64,000 bases of DNA from Ceratotherium simum simum (GCF_000283155.1 NW_004454162.1:56947437-57011436); one strand, 5' to 3'. Shown: positions 11,801-24,884, numbered from the stretch's first letter. The notes: a model not told the origin generated them from the letters alone. Numbers and translations are program-made.

Positions 11801-14397
11801 GACCCCTAACGTGAACTTGCCTGGTGTATCTCTGTTCTAAAGGACGAAGAACCTCCACCCCGTGCTGCTGCAGTCCTGGATTTTCCTTCTCTTAGCCCAG
11901 GTTACTTACGACAGGACTGGTCCAGATGAGATAAAACTGTCAAGGGAATCCTCGAGATGCCTTATTAATAAGGCAGCCGTTGGCAGCAAAGCTCTGGCTG
12001 GCATTCCTCAGTGCCCCTATTGGGAAGAGCCCAGCCGTCACTCTAGCCATGGCCCAACTGCCATTTTGCTTACCTTCTCTGTGGTTCTTCAGAGCCACCT
12101 GTAGCCTCATTACCCATTGCTCTTCTGCCAGTTGTAGTTCCTGAAAGTGTCTGACAGCCCTTCTTCCCATTTGTCCTTGTATGTGTCCCTCTCCCCTCTC
12201 CTGTCCCTCCCGGCTGAGCCTCTGCCCAGCCCTCTGCTTCCTTTTGCCTGCCTGGTCCAGACACTTCTTTCAGCCCAGACGCTGACGTGTTCCCCCTTGT
12301 CTTGATTTGGAGACCTGCTGATTTCTCACCAGGGTGGGAGCACATTCATCAGCACTTATGCTTGCAGAAAACCATCCATAATAGCATCCCATTCTTTATA
12401 CGGTTTTATTTTAGTTGCTTTTCTGCTGCTTTTATCTATTTTAGTGCTTTAATTCTGTGCTTTAAACCCTGGAGCAGCTTCTACAGGATGTGCAAATTTT
12501 TTGTTTGTTCTTTAGTTGACTAAACATGTCCACGTTAACTGGGAAGGACTATGTGTGACTTAAAATGGATGAGGGCAGCAGATACCTCAGTAGCGGTTTC
12601 TGGCATCAGTTTCGATCGCATTGTTATTTCTGCCTTCCCTGGAGAAGTGTCCTGGAGAAGTGCTGAGCTTCCTTTGGTGCCTCCTGCTGTCAAGAGGAGG
12701 AAATGGAGGAGGCCAGTGGAGAGCCCCCAGCTTGTGCTAACTGAGTGGAGGTGTCAGCGTATGTGTAGACGGGCACTTCTGATGAGGCTCCTGTGTTGTT
12801 CCAGGGGAGCTGCAGGCATCTCGCTTCTCCTGCACTTAAACTCATCCTGAGGTCTCATCTCGTGCTGGTTTCTGCCTTTCCTCCCTGCTATAGCCGACTT
12901 CCTTTGCAGAAGCACACAAATGTAAGTTTTGGCTCCGTTGATCTTTTGCTGGTTCTGCACCAAGAAAAAAAAAAAGAATAGGAGATGTAAGACACTTTGG
13001 TGGGCCTAAGCCTGGCTCATTTTCGGTCTTAGAGAATTCTTTATCTCAGGGAGCCGTGAAAGGAAATATGGAGGGAGACATTGTCAGCCTTGTGGGGTCA
13101 GTGGGGACCATTTAAGTGAACAAGGACTTGCCCTGGACTGTTCCAGTTTCCTGAGATCAGGCTTGCCCTAAACAGGTGAGCAGAACGATGTTTCCGTCTT
13201 GGCCACAAAAACCCGTCTTCAAGGACAAAGGGGCCTGTGGAGAAGCCTGAGCCGTGCAGATGCTGAAATCCACGTTAAGCATCAAGGTGCCCTGGAGGTC
13301 TCGGTTCTCTGTTTCCTTTCCCTGCTGCTGTGGAAGATAAAGAGTGTTCCTGTCACCTTTTAACATAGCATAAGTAACAATACCAGACCATTTCCTAACT
13401 TACAAACAGCTTCTTCTGTGTGTTATCTGCCAGCCCGTAAGCCAATCCTGATGGTTTTCATGTTCGATTCCCTTTGATGAGGAAGACCTACAATTAGCTC
13501 TCAATTATAAGGCTTCTCCTTGTTAATAGCCCCTGACCTAAAAGCATTCTAAGTGATGCAGTCAATTGGAGAAGTGCATAGCCCACCCCAGCTAGGATGT
13601 AGGGTGTTCGGCTTGAGAGATGCTTTGGGATGTGAGCAAGACATTCATGTTCAAAACCCATCCGTGGCCATTCATCCTTCCTTTGTGACAAGTAGTTGAT
13701 GTCTTTATTTTATAGCACTTGGCTCTAAATGGACGTGTTAGAGGGAAACATAACCCCATTTTGAAAAGGTATAACAGTCCAGTCATGAATTTTCTTTCTT
13801 AGGCCTCTTTTTTCTTTTTGAATGGAATAAAGGTAGGGTTTTTGCTGCGTGTGTTATTCTATGCATGGCTTTCATAAATAAACTGTGCTTTACAGGCAAT
13901 TTAGGTCCAAATTTCCTGTTTTAATTTCAAAGTTATTTATTATTTATATTGATGGGTTATAAAAATGGATTCCAGGAGGTGGGTAGGGACCTGAGCTCAT
14001 TGATTCAGTGACGTAAACGGTCCAGGCAGGTGTTCATATCTCCTTTTTCACCCTCTAGGACTTGTCTACTGGGGAAGGCGTGGTGCAAACTCTAGAATCA
14101 TATTTAATTTCTTTGGACATCTTTTTTTATTAAATATTCTATATTTTTGTTGTATTTTTACTTTACTGCACATTTACGTGCAGTTGAACTGTTTATAAAT
14201 CGGTGGGGTTATGTAACTGCACAATGACCAGATGTATCTTTTTCAAGTTAAGTCCAGTAAATTTGACACAGGAGACAGCCCTTACCCTGTTTAATGTCCA
14301 GTACTCTGTTATAGTTCGATGCTTCTTAGCATGCTTAACAGCCTGATGATTCACATTTTCCCAACTAAATTTGGGACACATTATGATGTAAGTTAAC

Positions 14398-14560
14398 ATT
14401 TTTAAACATTTACCGTGTGGCAGGGACTCTCTTAGGTGCTATACATGCTGGTCCCTGCAGCCCTTCCGAGTGGCAGGGGAAACTGAGGCTTGGAGAGCCT
14501 CCTGAGGCGGCCCGAGGAGTTGGTCCTGTCGGACACAGAGTCCACCTTCTTACCCATCAG
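14398..14560 (-). repeat. MIR SINE fragment
   Basis: Antisense MIR pattern: ccgtgtggcagggactctct, then ggggaaactgaggcttggag. Old and diverged. Confidence 0.6.
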
Positions 14561-16332
14561 GGAGTGGTACCTTTCCCATTATTAATTTAACACAGAAGCT
14601 TATTTTTTCTTATTTGTAATTTATGTGAAAAGCTGAGATCTGTGAAGTTAATTTCATGCAGTAAGTTATTTGATGACGCGCCATTATTGAAAAGAACTCT
14701 TGGGAAATCTGCTCTGTTTGGCCCCCACTCATTCACGAGTGCAGCTTACTCATGTAGGGGCAGGATCACCTGGTATTGAAACAGCTTTAAATGCAATTTC
14801 CAAGGAGCCAGAGCTGTGAAAAGGGAGATTTCCTATATTCAGACTGAGGGGGAGCCATGAATTATTAGAGCTCTCCAGATTGGTGCCTGTACGTGACTTT
14901 CCCAGGAAGTGACCGCAATTGACTTTGCCTCTCTGTAAGGCGGAAGGAGACCTTAAGATAAGACCCTAGTCTGGAATTGACGTGAATACCCACTGGGGAA
15001 GCCTGAAGAATTATGTCATTAACTAACTAACCCTCACCTCTCCGGACTGCTGCTCACTTGGCTGAAGGAAAAGGTGGTTTCTTGAGGGGTTCAGATGAGC
15101 AAACCTGCAAGAGTTACCTAGAGAAGACTTAGTGTAGGGCTTGTTTTAGGCCTAAACTGAAGGAATGCGTCCAGAACAGATCACTTTCCGAGTGGGAGCA
15201 GACCTGGGCTAATTTTTAATTTAATGAAGTCTTGAGAGAACTGTTGTATTTCAAAGATTTTTCTTCCCCCTGAAACTGTAACTTCTCCATTGCTTGCTTT
15301 ATTTTGTAAGCCCCATTTTGTTTTTCTATATTTACCAGCTGGGAGAAAAACTCTTCAAAGACAAAAGGGGTTTTGTATCTTATTTCAGAGACTGTTGGAA
15401 GCGCATCAGCCAGGAACTGTGTCCCACTGAGTGTGGGTTGTGGGGAAAGGGCAGAGGGAGGGGCTGGACACAGGCTGCCCAGGTGGAGCTGGGGAGGGCT
15501 GCTGTATTCACCTGCAGGCTTTTAGCTCCTCCTTGGGAGTAAAGCTGGATGTGGCAGACAAGGCTAGTACCATGACATTTGCTGAAAGGGGGGAGGGGAG
15601 CACTGTGTGTTTCAGAGAGAGTAAAAATATAGATGTCATTCAAAGTCAATAGGATGTTTGATTAAGAAAGAAAACTATTGTTAGTTTAAGGTGTGTGCGC
15701 CCAAGCCTGCAGTACAGTGGACGCCTTTATAAATATTTGTTCGCTGTGACTGCCTTGCAGCTCTCAGTCTTGAATGCCAACACCTCTGTCGGAGGCGTCG
15801 GGAGCTGTGATCGGTGGTCGGGAGACAGTGTTAGGTGGATCTGGGCTCTGGTGGAGGAGCCAGTGGCAGGGGGCAGGTGTCAGAGCCAAGCAGGCACTGT
15901 TCTGCATGCTGGGAACACCGTGGGGACAAGACACAAACTCTGCCCTCCAAGAGCCCAGCACTTGCTGAGGGGAAAGTACACAGATAATCGTAAGGCACTA
16001 GGTCCTGGTTGTCCCACATGTGACCATCGGGACCCTGTGAGCTTCTGTAAATGGAGATGGACACTAAAGGTCATGGGGTGCCTCAGTTTCCCCAGTGTGA
16101 GCATTGACCAACCAGTAGTAGAGGCAGGAGAGACAGATCTGGAGACCCTATTGCAGGCCCCAGAGGGCGACGTGGTCTTCCCCAAGGGCTCAGCATGCCT
16201 GCATGCTGCCCTCTGTCCAGGAGAAGAGCCTCCATTTTACCTCCTCTGTCCTTCGTGTCTCCTCAGCGTCCTAGCAGGAGAGCAGCGTCCAGCCCACAGG
16301 GCTTACCTCAAGTCCCTCCATGGTACTGACAC

Positions 16333-16690
16333 ATTTTTTTTTCAACTTTATAGAGATATAATTGACATATAACATTGTGTAGGTTTAAGATGTACAACAA
16401 GGTGATTTGATATGTGTATATGTTGTGAAAGGATTAACACAGTAAGGTTAGTTAACGTGTCCATCCCCTCAAGTAGTTATCATTTTGTGTGTGCGTGTGT
16501 GTGTGCAGTGAGAACTTTTAAGTAAGATCATACAGTATTTGTCTTTCTCTGACTTATTTCACTTAGCATAGTGCCGTCAAGGCCCATCCATGTGGTCATT
16601 AATGGCAGGATTTCCTTCTTTTTTATGGCTGAATAATATTCTGGTGTGTGTATGTGTATACCACATTTTCTTTATCTATTCTTCCATCAC
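16333..16690 (-). mobile_element. L1M 3' UTR fragment, antisense
   Basis: Has 'atagagatataattgacata', 'aggtttaagatgtacaac', 'acttatttcacttagcatag' and 'tttatggctgaataatattc', the reverse-strand 3' end typical of old mammalian L1. It stops where the hAT element at 16698 starts. Confidence 0.8.
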
Positions 16691-16850
16691 ATTAATGCAG
16701 CAGTTCTTAGGCTTTTTGGTCTCAAGACTCTTTAGACTTTTAAAAATTATTGAAGATCCCAAAGAGCTTTTTAAAAAAATTTTGGGTTATATCTATCAAT
16801 ATTTACCATATTATAAATTAAAATAGGAATTTAAAAAATATTTATTAATT

Positions 16851-17045
16851 TGGGGCTGGCCCAATGGCGTAGTGGTTAAGTTCGCACGCTCCGCTTCAGC
16901 AGCCTGGGGTTCACAGGTTCAGATCCCGGGCACGTACCTATACACCACTCATCAGCCATGCTGTGGCAGCATCCCACATACAAAATAGAGGAAGGGCACA
17001 GATTTTTAGCTCAGGGACAATCTTCCTCAATAAAAGAATTTATAT
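16851..17045 (+). mobile_element. ERE-type SINE inside the hAT element
   Basis: Starts ggggctggcccaatggcgta after tggt-like leader and ends in a short A-rich tail. Flanked by a perfect 13-bp duplication, atatttattaatt, at 16838-16850 and 17046-17058. The second half of the tail region is shorter than in other copies. Confidence 0.92.
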
Positions 17046-17344
17046 ATATTTATTAATTCATTAAAAATAAACACATTACGTTATTATAAAAGACATTTTT
17101 TATGAAAAGTAACTACTTTCAAAACAAAACAGAGAAGAATTTTACATTTTTTGCAAATCTCTTTACTATCTGGCTTGATAGAAAACAGCTGAATTCTCAG
17201 CTCTGCTTCTCTATTCAGTCAGTCACAATCTGTTGCTTTGGTTGAAGTAGATAGAGAAAATCCAGCCTCTACAGATAAGTGGTTTAAAATGGGAGGGGAA
17301 TTTTAATTGTGACCCTTTTCAGATAATTGTGGATGTTCTTTTTT

Positions 17345-17704
17345 TTTTTTTAAATAGGAGTTGACTCTTTCAATTTCTTATTTATTTATTTATTTATTTG
17401 TTTATTTATTTAGTGAGGAAGATCAGCCCTGAGCTAACATCCATTGCCAATCCTCCTCTTTTTGCTGAGGAAGACCAGCCCTGAGCTAACATCCATTGCC
17501 AATCCTCCTTTTTTTCTCTTTTTCTCCCCAAAGCCCCAGTAGATAGTTGTATGTCATAGTTGCACATCCTTCTAGTTGCTGTATGTGGGATGCCGCCTCA
17601 GCATGGCCAGACTAGCGGTGCGTCAGTGTGTGCCCGGGATCCAAACCCGGGCTGCCAGGAGCAGAGCGCACACACTTAACTGCTAAGCCATGGGGCCGGC
17701 CCCA
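17345..17704 (-). mobile_element. ERE-type SINE, long form, antisense, inside the hAT element
   Basis: Read on the minus strand it has the ggccggcccc head, a tRNA-like region, the 'agctatgacatacaact/actggggctttggggag' insert and two copies of the 'ggattggcaatggatgttag' tail unit, ending in a (TAAA)n-rich tail. The flanking 16-bp duplication gtggatgttctttttt lies at 17329-17344 and 17705-17720. Confidence 0.92.
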
Positions 17705-17783
17705 GTGGATGTTCTTTTTTGATAAACTCCACTGTATACTCCTGAGAGATTGAGAATGAAAATGATTTTGACCTTGTGGACCC

Positions 17784-18245
17784 TGTGGGGGCAGAAGAAA
17801 TTTCCTCTACCCTTATAGGTTCTTATGGCTTCTCTAAGAATTAAATTCACATGAGACAGATTAACAGGAGAAAATCAAATTTAATTTTGTGTGTATGGGA
17901 ACCCCACATACATGAGAGTCAGAGACAGAAAGGTAAAGTGAGGTATATGTGCCATCCTGAGCCAAGGAAGGGATGGGGCCTAAGGCTTCAGAGGGGAGGG
18001 GGCAATTCACAGGATGATAAGAAGAGCAGATGTCAGTCGTTAGAGGCTTGCCCTGCCGTACAGATAGGTCATAAAAATTTACTTCTGGTAATAACTCTTA
18101 TTATGGGCAAGGCCCCCAATTTAAATTCTTTTAGGGAGAGGTAAAAGTTTCTCTTGAACCTGCAGGGTTTTGGTTGCCTTTAGCTCAAAATATTCCACAT
18201 GCCAGAGTGGTGCATCCTGGGGATGCCTGTTCTGAACCCCTTCCA
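17784..18245. mobile_element. LTR-like insertion (old endogenous retroviral solo LTR)
   Basis: A 462-bp block beginning TGTGGGGGCAG and ending CCTTCCA, that is TG...CA, inserted into the hAT element. Only about 3-4 bp (ccc) are repeated at its borders, so the target duplication is not certain. The content (aattaaattcacatgagaca, ttaacaggagaaaatcaaat, aaattcttttagggagaggt) looks like an old mammalian ERV LTR of MER type. No retroviral gene is attached. Confidence 0.5.
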
Positions 18246-19041
18246 CCCTCTGAAAGGTCTCAGGCGTCTAGGCTACACTGTGAGAACCATTTCTTCCCCA
18301 TTTTAGATGCCAGAGTCTTGAATCATTCATTCCTAAGAGTCACCACCTCTTCTCTTAGCTGAGAACAGGAGCTGCTCTCAGCCCTGCCTCCTCCGTGCCT
18401 TGCCCTGGGCTCCTGAAGCTTCAGGCCGCACGGTAGTTGTGTGGTTGTGCTTTGGAGGAGGGGCTCTCTGTTCTGCCTCACAGGCCTGTGCAGCTGCCAC
18501 CTGGGTCACGCTGTTTACCTCTCCCATCCCCCGTTGCTGTGACGTCCCCCTGTGACAATCCTGTGAACAAGGTACTGTGTTTTTAGGAAGATTACATAAG
18601 ACACCAAATGAGACAGTACCTTGCAGAACGTACAACATCGTAAGTGAAATATCACCTGATAAAACAGGCTCACAGTGTTTTGCCAATTTGCAGCGTGATT
18701 AAGGTTTTTTTCCCCTTCTGTGCTGAGTTTCAAAGTGTGATTTTAGATAGGAGAACAAGGTCTGGGAGCAGATAAGAATCTGGATCTAAGCAGTGTTATT
18801 TCCGATTCCTGAGAATACGAAGAGGCCTAATTGGTCCTTGGGAATTATAAACAAATCAGCCTGAGCAGGCAAGATCTGGGAAACTTCACTGTGGCGGTTG
18901 TAAATGTTCTTTAGAAGAGATCCTGGCATCTGAAATAAGGGAACTGGAACCTAGTGCCACTCTATCAGCATGTTCCTCTTCCATTTTTACGAGACGTTTC
19001 TTTGAGCTGGCCTCTTCCGTGGCAGCCCACGGTGCAGGTGA

Positions 19042-19139
19042 CTGTGGATGGGGTGTCGGGGTGGGGGGAGACACTGAGTTTCCAGTGGTGCTGTGGATGG
19101 GGTGTCGGGGTGGGGGGAGACACTGAGTTTCCAGTGGTG
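19042..19139. repeat. Perfect 49-bp tandem duplication
   Basis: Two identical 49-bp units, 19042-19090 and 19091-19139, starting ctgtggatggggtgtcgggg and ending ccagtggtg. They are followed by a partial third start (ctg). G-rich. The identity of the copies means a recent event, an active variable-number locus or a read/assembly effect. Confidence 0.97.
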
Positions 19140-20184
19140 CTGCAACACGCACCTACCTGACGGTGATGGGCTTGTGCTGTTTTTAACGAGAAGACATGCA
19201 GGGGTATCCTCAGCTTAAGAGGTAATTGTTGGCGTTTGTAAATTCTCTGGTCCTTCCGTCCTTTTTCTCTGGAACAGAAACCTTTGGTTGCCTACCCTAC
19301 ATCCAGCTACCCTCTACCCCCACAGGACCTGCCTGGTATCAGGAACTGCCTTCCCTATCAGCCCCATGCCTCAGAGTTGCTGTCCCATGGGAGGCTCGAC
19401 TGTCTGGTCTGGCCGCAGGCTTGCCTGCATCAGATGTATCAATGGTGTGAGAGGAATCTGCCTCATCTTGTGAGGGTGAAGCTCCTTCTTCCTCTGAAAC
19501 TTATCACATTCAGATGATGCTTATAGCAGCTACAGCTATTTGCAGCTGTGAGGGGAGCCAGCAGCAGATAAAGCCGACATGTCGAGGGTGGGTCATGCGT
19601 AGAAGGATGGATAGAACCTGGGTCCTGGCTCTGTCGTGGGAGCCTGAATTTCCTACACTGGGGGCCAGCGTGCCTCCTTGTTGAAGCCACTGGGGGCTGG
19701 GTTTCCTGTCACGTGCAGCTGAAAGCCCCCTCACAGACACACCCTCCCTAAAGGAATCCACGTGACTCTCAGGGACCAGGGGTAGGAGGACAGCCCTGAT
19801 GAGCATGGCAGCCGCAGCACACCTGAAGACCTCTTGGTGGATCCTCGGCCTCTTGTGTGGCTGCCATTTGGCCGTTTTGATGTTCTTTTGATTTCTTCTG
19901 TAGGCTGAGGGTTGAAATCCTGGAGGAAGCATTTGGTAGCTGGTGAAGTAGCGAGAGAGGAGAGCTGAGACGTCTGGGCGTTGACAAGCTGTGGGGCTCT
20001 GAGACGGCCGTGGCGTCCTCTCCCACACCTTGGGCACACAGGTGTATATTATAGCCTTGTCCTGCTGCCAGAAGTAACTGGTTCATTTGTGACCCCCCTG
20101 CTAGACCCTAAACTCCATCGTGCTTGCACCCAGGGCCCCTGGTGTCATGTGCCTGCCCCACAGTATCGAAAGCTACCAATTATG

Positions 20185-20365
20185 GAGCACTGGTCTGTGC
20201 CAGGGGTTGTGCTAATGACTGTATGCATGTCTTATTAACTTTTACAATGAGTACAGTAGGTACTCTTATTATCTGTGTGTTAATAGGAAAATAGGCTGGT
20301 GTGATAAAATCATGTGCTTGAAGTCACACAGTCTGTGGTAGACAGAGGTTCAAATACAGGTCTGA
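20185..20365 (-). repeat. MIR SINE fragment
   Basis: Antisense MIR: gtctgtgccaggggttgtgc, then gtactcttattatctgtgtg, then tcacacagtctgtggta and caaatacaggtctgacc. Confidence 0.65.
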
Positions 20366-22269
20366 CCTGAAAACTGTTCTTTTTTCTAGTATGTTCTATG
20401 TCTTCAATGTGTTTGCTGAATATGTGTGATTTAGATGTGTAAGAATAGGAGTTATTGTCCCTGTTCCTGCATTCGGGAAGTGTACTGGGACAGAGGGCAC
20501 ATATGCGATGTTTGAGTACTGGCTCCTCTCTAGGAACAGGCTTTACCAGAGTATGTGAGTTATGAGTGCATTCAGCTGTAAGTAATGGAAAGCCTAACGA
20601 ACAGGGCTTTAAATGAGATAGGGCTTGTTCTGCTCATACAGTAGGCAGTCTGGAAGTAGGCTGTCAGCACTGGTGTGTCCAGGACTCTGCTGGCCTTCCA
20701 TTGTGTTTGGCTCTTCATACCATAAAATGGCTGTTGCAGCTCCAGTCATCACATCCCCATTCAAGACAGAAGACAAAAAGACGAAAGGCAGAAGGGCAGT
20801 GCCAGCTAAACAGGTCTGGTTCTTTTTATCAGGAAAGCAAAAGTTTTCCCAGAGCCACAGGGAGGCTGGAAAATAGGTAACAGGATTATCGGGAAAGGCT
20901 TAGACCAATCTTGATCTACCAGTTGGGGCTGACCCCGCTGTCAGCAAAAACAGAGTTGGAACCTAGTTGCTAAGGCGAAGGCTGCTGACACGGCAGCCAC
21001 ACATTTCACAGAGGCAGAGGCTGTTGGAGCTTAGAGAGGTGATTGAGACATGCCCACCTTTCGGATTAGACAGCCGAGACGTTGAAGAACACCAGCGTCT
21101 GAGCCAGGGCTGGAGAAGACGGCTTGTCTCCTTGGACCCTGCTGTCTTCTCGCTGTGCCTCCCTGACGTTTCCAGGAAGTGTCTGCTCTCAGAGCCCATC
21201 CATATCTCCTGCTCAGTTCACCCTGCCCTCCTCTTGAAGGAGGCCGGCCCCCTCCTCGTGTCTGGTGACGAGCACTGCGTTCCCGAGAGAGCTTCGTGTC
21301 TGCCGTTGAGGGGCCTTTCTCCACACTAGGTTGAAAGTGAGTGGGCCCTTTTTACCTCGTAGAAGGAGAGAGACCGTTCTTTAGCTCAGAGAGCCTGTGT
21401 GGTGGGGTTTTACCAATACACATACTAATTGTAGCAGAATAATAATTATAGCGTTTAAAATACATGCATACTTGATAAGTTTATTGACACATTTCCCTTC
21501 CTTCCATGCAAACGTCTGTATCGGCCTTCAGGGTCTTAGCTTGTTCTCGCTGATGTTGTGGGCACATGTGTGTGCACTTCTGCAGACTCACTAAGTCTCC
21601 TTGGATTTGGGGCATTTACAGCCACGCCTGTTGCAAGTGGCTGTGGTGCCTTTGCTCCTTGTGGTCTCTGTGGGTGTGAATGCCAAGAATAACTCCCGCA
21701 GACGGATGTTACCACCCGTGAGGGGTCTGGACTGCCTTCCTGGTCTAGCCAAGCTCGTTCCTTGCCCTCCCGTTTTCATGCCTGGACTGGGATTGGGCAG
21801 GCAGCTTTTACTGTCTTAGTTTTACTGTCTTTTGGTCTTTAAAAATTTCACTAAGAGAACAGTCTGATACTGTTTTTTCTCTTCAGTGCATAAAAAAATA
21901 CGTGCATATTTATTTTTCTTCCAGTACATGTGCCTTTAGAAAGGTCATGCAGTTACATAATAGCTTTGATATTACCCGGAGGGGAGTAAAGCTGAGGTAT
22001 TGTAAACGAAACTGCCTGCTGGGTGGTGGGTTTACAGCAGTTTAAAACAGGCTGAGGGGTAACCCTAGTGCCCAATTACAAACCCAACCTTTAAAACTGA
22101 GTGTATCCCGAGAAGCAGTCTGGTCCTCACATCAGGCTCTTGAGTGGCAGAGGCACGTCGATCTTCAGCCGACTCTGCAGGCCGGGAGGGAAGTGCAGCG
22201 TCTGTAACGTGTGTAGAGCAGGCAGCTCGTAAGGAACCAAACCAACCTTTGTGGCTTGCATTCAAAGCC

Positions 22270-22531
22270 TGTTTTTATTTTTTTATTTGTTTATTTTTTT
22301 TTGTGAGGAGATCAGCCCTGAGCTAACATCTGCCAATCCTCCTCTTTTTTGCTGAGGAAGACTGGCCCTGGGCTAACATCCATGCCCATCTTCCTCCACT
22401 TTATATGGGATGCCACCACAGCATGGCTGGACAAGTGGTGCGTCGGTGCGTACCCGGGATCCGAACCAGCGAACCCCGGGCCCCTGCAGCGGAGTGCACG
22501 CACTTAACCACTTGCACCACCGGGCTGGCCC
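22270..22531 (-). mobile_element. ERE-type SINE, antisense
   Basis: Minus-strand head gggccagcccggtggtgcaa ends at 22531. The tail lies at the left (T-rich, then gtgaggagatcagccctgag). It abuts the 3' end of the L1 at 22540. No clear target-site duplication found. Confidence 0.88.
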
Positions 22532-22539
22532 TGAGTTTG

Positions 22540-23478
22540 ACTTTTTTAGTCCACATTTAAGTGAGGTTATGCAGTATATGTCTTTCTGCCTCTGGCTTAT
22601 TTCACTTAGCATAACATCCTCTAGATTTATCCATGTTTCACAAATGGCAGGGTTTCCTTTTTTATGGCTGAATAATATTCCACTGTGTATGTATGTACCT
22701 ATGTAGATATCACATCTTCTTTATCAATTCATTCATCAGTGGACACTTAGGTTGTTTCCATATCTTGGCTGTTGTGATGAATGCTGCAATGAACAAGAGA
22801 GTGCAGATATTTCTTCGAGATATTGATTTCATTTCGTTTGGATATATATACCCAAAAGTGGGGTTGCTGGATCACGTGGTAGTTCTATTTTTAATATTTT
22901 TGAGGAACCTCCATACTGTTTTCCATAGTGGCTGCACCAATTTACATTCCCCCCAACAGTGCACAAGGGTTCCCTTTCCTCCACATCCTCACCAACACTT
23001 GTTATTTCTTGTCTGTCAAGTGTGTGGTGATAGCTCATTGTGGTTTTGATTTGCATTTCCATGATGATTAGTGATGTCGAGAACCTTTTCAAGAACCTGT
23101 TGGACATTCGTGTGTCTTCTTTGCTCATTTTTAATCAGATCTTCTGTATTTTTGCTATTGAGTTATATGATACCTTATATAATGTAGATACAAACCCCTT
23201 ATCAGATGTAAGATTTGCAAATATTTTCTGCCATTCTGTAGATTATCTTTTCATTTTGTTGATGGTTTCCTTTGCTGCAGAAGCTTTTTAGTTTAATATG
23301 ATCCCAATTGTTTATTTTTGCTTTCGTGCTTTTGGTGTCTACCCAAAAAATCATTGCCAGTCCAGGAGCTTTGCTCTGTGTTTTCTTTCAGGAGTTTTGC
23401 AGTCGCAAGTCTTACATTTAAGTTTTTATTCCATTTTGAGTTAATTTTTGTGAATGGTGTGAGATAAGGGTCCAAAAG
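22540..23478 (-). mobile_element. Truncated L1M (ORF2 end and 3' UTR), antisense
   Basis: Contains gaggaacctccatactgttt, tggctgcaccaatttacatt and ttgctgcagaagctttttag, the reverse complement of the L1 ORF2 C-terminal coding and 3' region. Minus-strand frames (for example 22829-23128 and 23293-23475) are broken ORF2 pieces with stops, so the copy is dead. The 3' end is at the left and the 5' side is truncated at about 23478. Confidence 0.88.
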
Positions 23479-23514
23479 GTAAAATTTTGGCCTATGCTAT
23501 GTACACTTGTTTTA

Positions 23515-23960
23515 AATTATTTAGAAAGTAAGAGAATACACAAATAATACACTTGTGGAAAACAAAGTAATATTTTTAGGTTGTAAAAAGAGTGTGTTCT
23601 TCCTATAGAAAATTCAGAAGCCTAGAAAATATAATTATTGGCACACATGTCACGTTATGTGAACTATGTGGTAGGTTTCATGACATTCCTACTTTCTAGA
23701 TGAAGAAACTGAGGCCCAGAGAGGGTGAGACTTGCCCAGTGCTGCCTGGGAATAACTGTGAAGTCTGAACTCTTGACAGTTGGATGCAAAAGTCAGATCA
23801 CCCAGAGATGATAAATCTTGATATTTGGTTCATTTTCTTCTGAGTGCATATAGTGAAAATTAGGTCACGTGGTATATAATATTTTGTAAGTTACTACTTT
23901 CACTTAGTATTATATCAAAAAAATCTCCAACGCCATTAAGAGTTCTTTAAAAACATTTTA
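23515..23960. repeat. Old AT-rich interspersed repeat with an embedded MIR-like core
   Basis: Same motif order as the copy at 2905. Within it, 23690-23800 matches an antisense MIR core (gatgaagaaactgaggccca). Confidence 0.5.
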
Positions 23961-24884
23961 AGGGCCCTTAAAATTCCATCAAATTGATATACTATAGGGA
24001 AAAAAGTCATGTTGCTATTTCCCTTGTCACAGTTTTGATTCTACCTGTCGGTCAGAAATCGGCATACAGTCCTGGAGCGCTCCTCCTCTGTGGAGGTGTG
24101 GTCTTGGTTTAAAGTTAGCGTGCCGCTGTCGTACCGGGAAGGCAGCTCACCTGCTCGGCAGAGGACTTCGCGAGGACGCTTGTGACCAGTTGATCGTGAG
24201 CCAAGCAGGGTTAATACACACCCCTCCAGGTATTTCTCAACATTCCTAACCACCTGCGTCCGGCCACTGTGTCCTGTGTCGTGGGGGTGGAGGAGGCCCT
24301 GACCCTGCTGGGAGGGCTCTAGGAATGCTGGTGGGTCAAGCAGAGCCTGAAGGAGGGTGGCATTTGTGAAGATGGGTGGATGCATCAACAGAAGAGAATG
24401 AGTCTCAAGGCGCTTCGCGTGTGTGATGAACGATTGCTAGCCTCGGACGGTGCAGCCTCTTGGTGCTGAGGATGAGTTTGGAGGACTGTCCTTGGCCCTT
24501 TCCTGTATTCAGACTAGCCTGATGCCTAGCTTTTACATCTTGGCTAAATTTGACAATTTAACACTGAAAGTTTTATTGCTGTAGGCAAAAATTAATAAAA
24601 GAGTGAAGGATACAGATTTTTCTATTTTCTGGGACGTGTAGGCCTGCACATTTTATATCTGAGTGTGCAGTTCAGACAGAAACAGCTCTCGATTGTACTG
24701 AGAAAAGCTGGGACTATTGCGCTGGCTTTCGTGTGCTGGGTTGTTTTGGGGGAGAACGTAAGACAGCTGGAAGATGAACATTTTTTATGACTTTGGTTAA
24801 TTTCCAGGGATGGCTGTGTGTGTTTCCCTTCCCTTCCTAGCTTCTGTTCCCTCGTGATGGGGAGGTAACATGTTGCTATGGAAA

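Larger units (their letters stand above)
16698..18292. mobile_element. hAT-type DNA transposon split by three later insertions
   Basis: The left end cagcagttcttaggcttttt and the right end tgagaaccattt resemble the inverted ends (CAGnGGTTCTCA / TGAGAACCnCTG) of Charlie-like non-autonomous hAT elements. The element is present in pieces at 16698-16850, 17059-17328, 17721-17783 and 18246-18292. These read on continuously: for example 'gaccttgtggaccc' continues as 'ccctctgaaaggtctcagg'. The intervening blocks are an ERE (+), an ERE (-) and an LTR-like block. I do not give a family name. Confidence 0.7.

Noticed and set aside
15695..16372. 225-codon open frame on the + strand, the longest in the window
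   Set aside because: No start context, domain or homology that I recognise. Part of it overlaps repeat-like sequence (caggcactgttctgcatgct), and no splice sites link it to ARFGEF3. Judged a chance frame.
19510..20037. 175-codon minus-strand frame
   Set aside because: Overlapping frames exist on the same stretch in other frames and nothing matches a known protein. The region shows no exon-like splice borders.
22829..23475. Minus-strand frames resembling reverse-transcriptase-type protein
   Set aside because: They are broken remnants of the antisense L1 ORF2 end, not a host gene.
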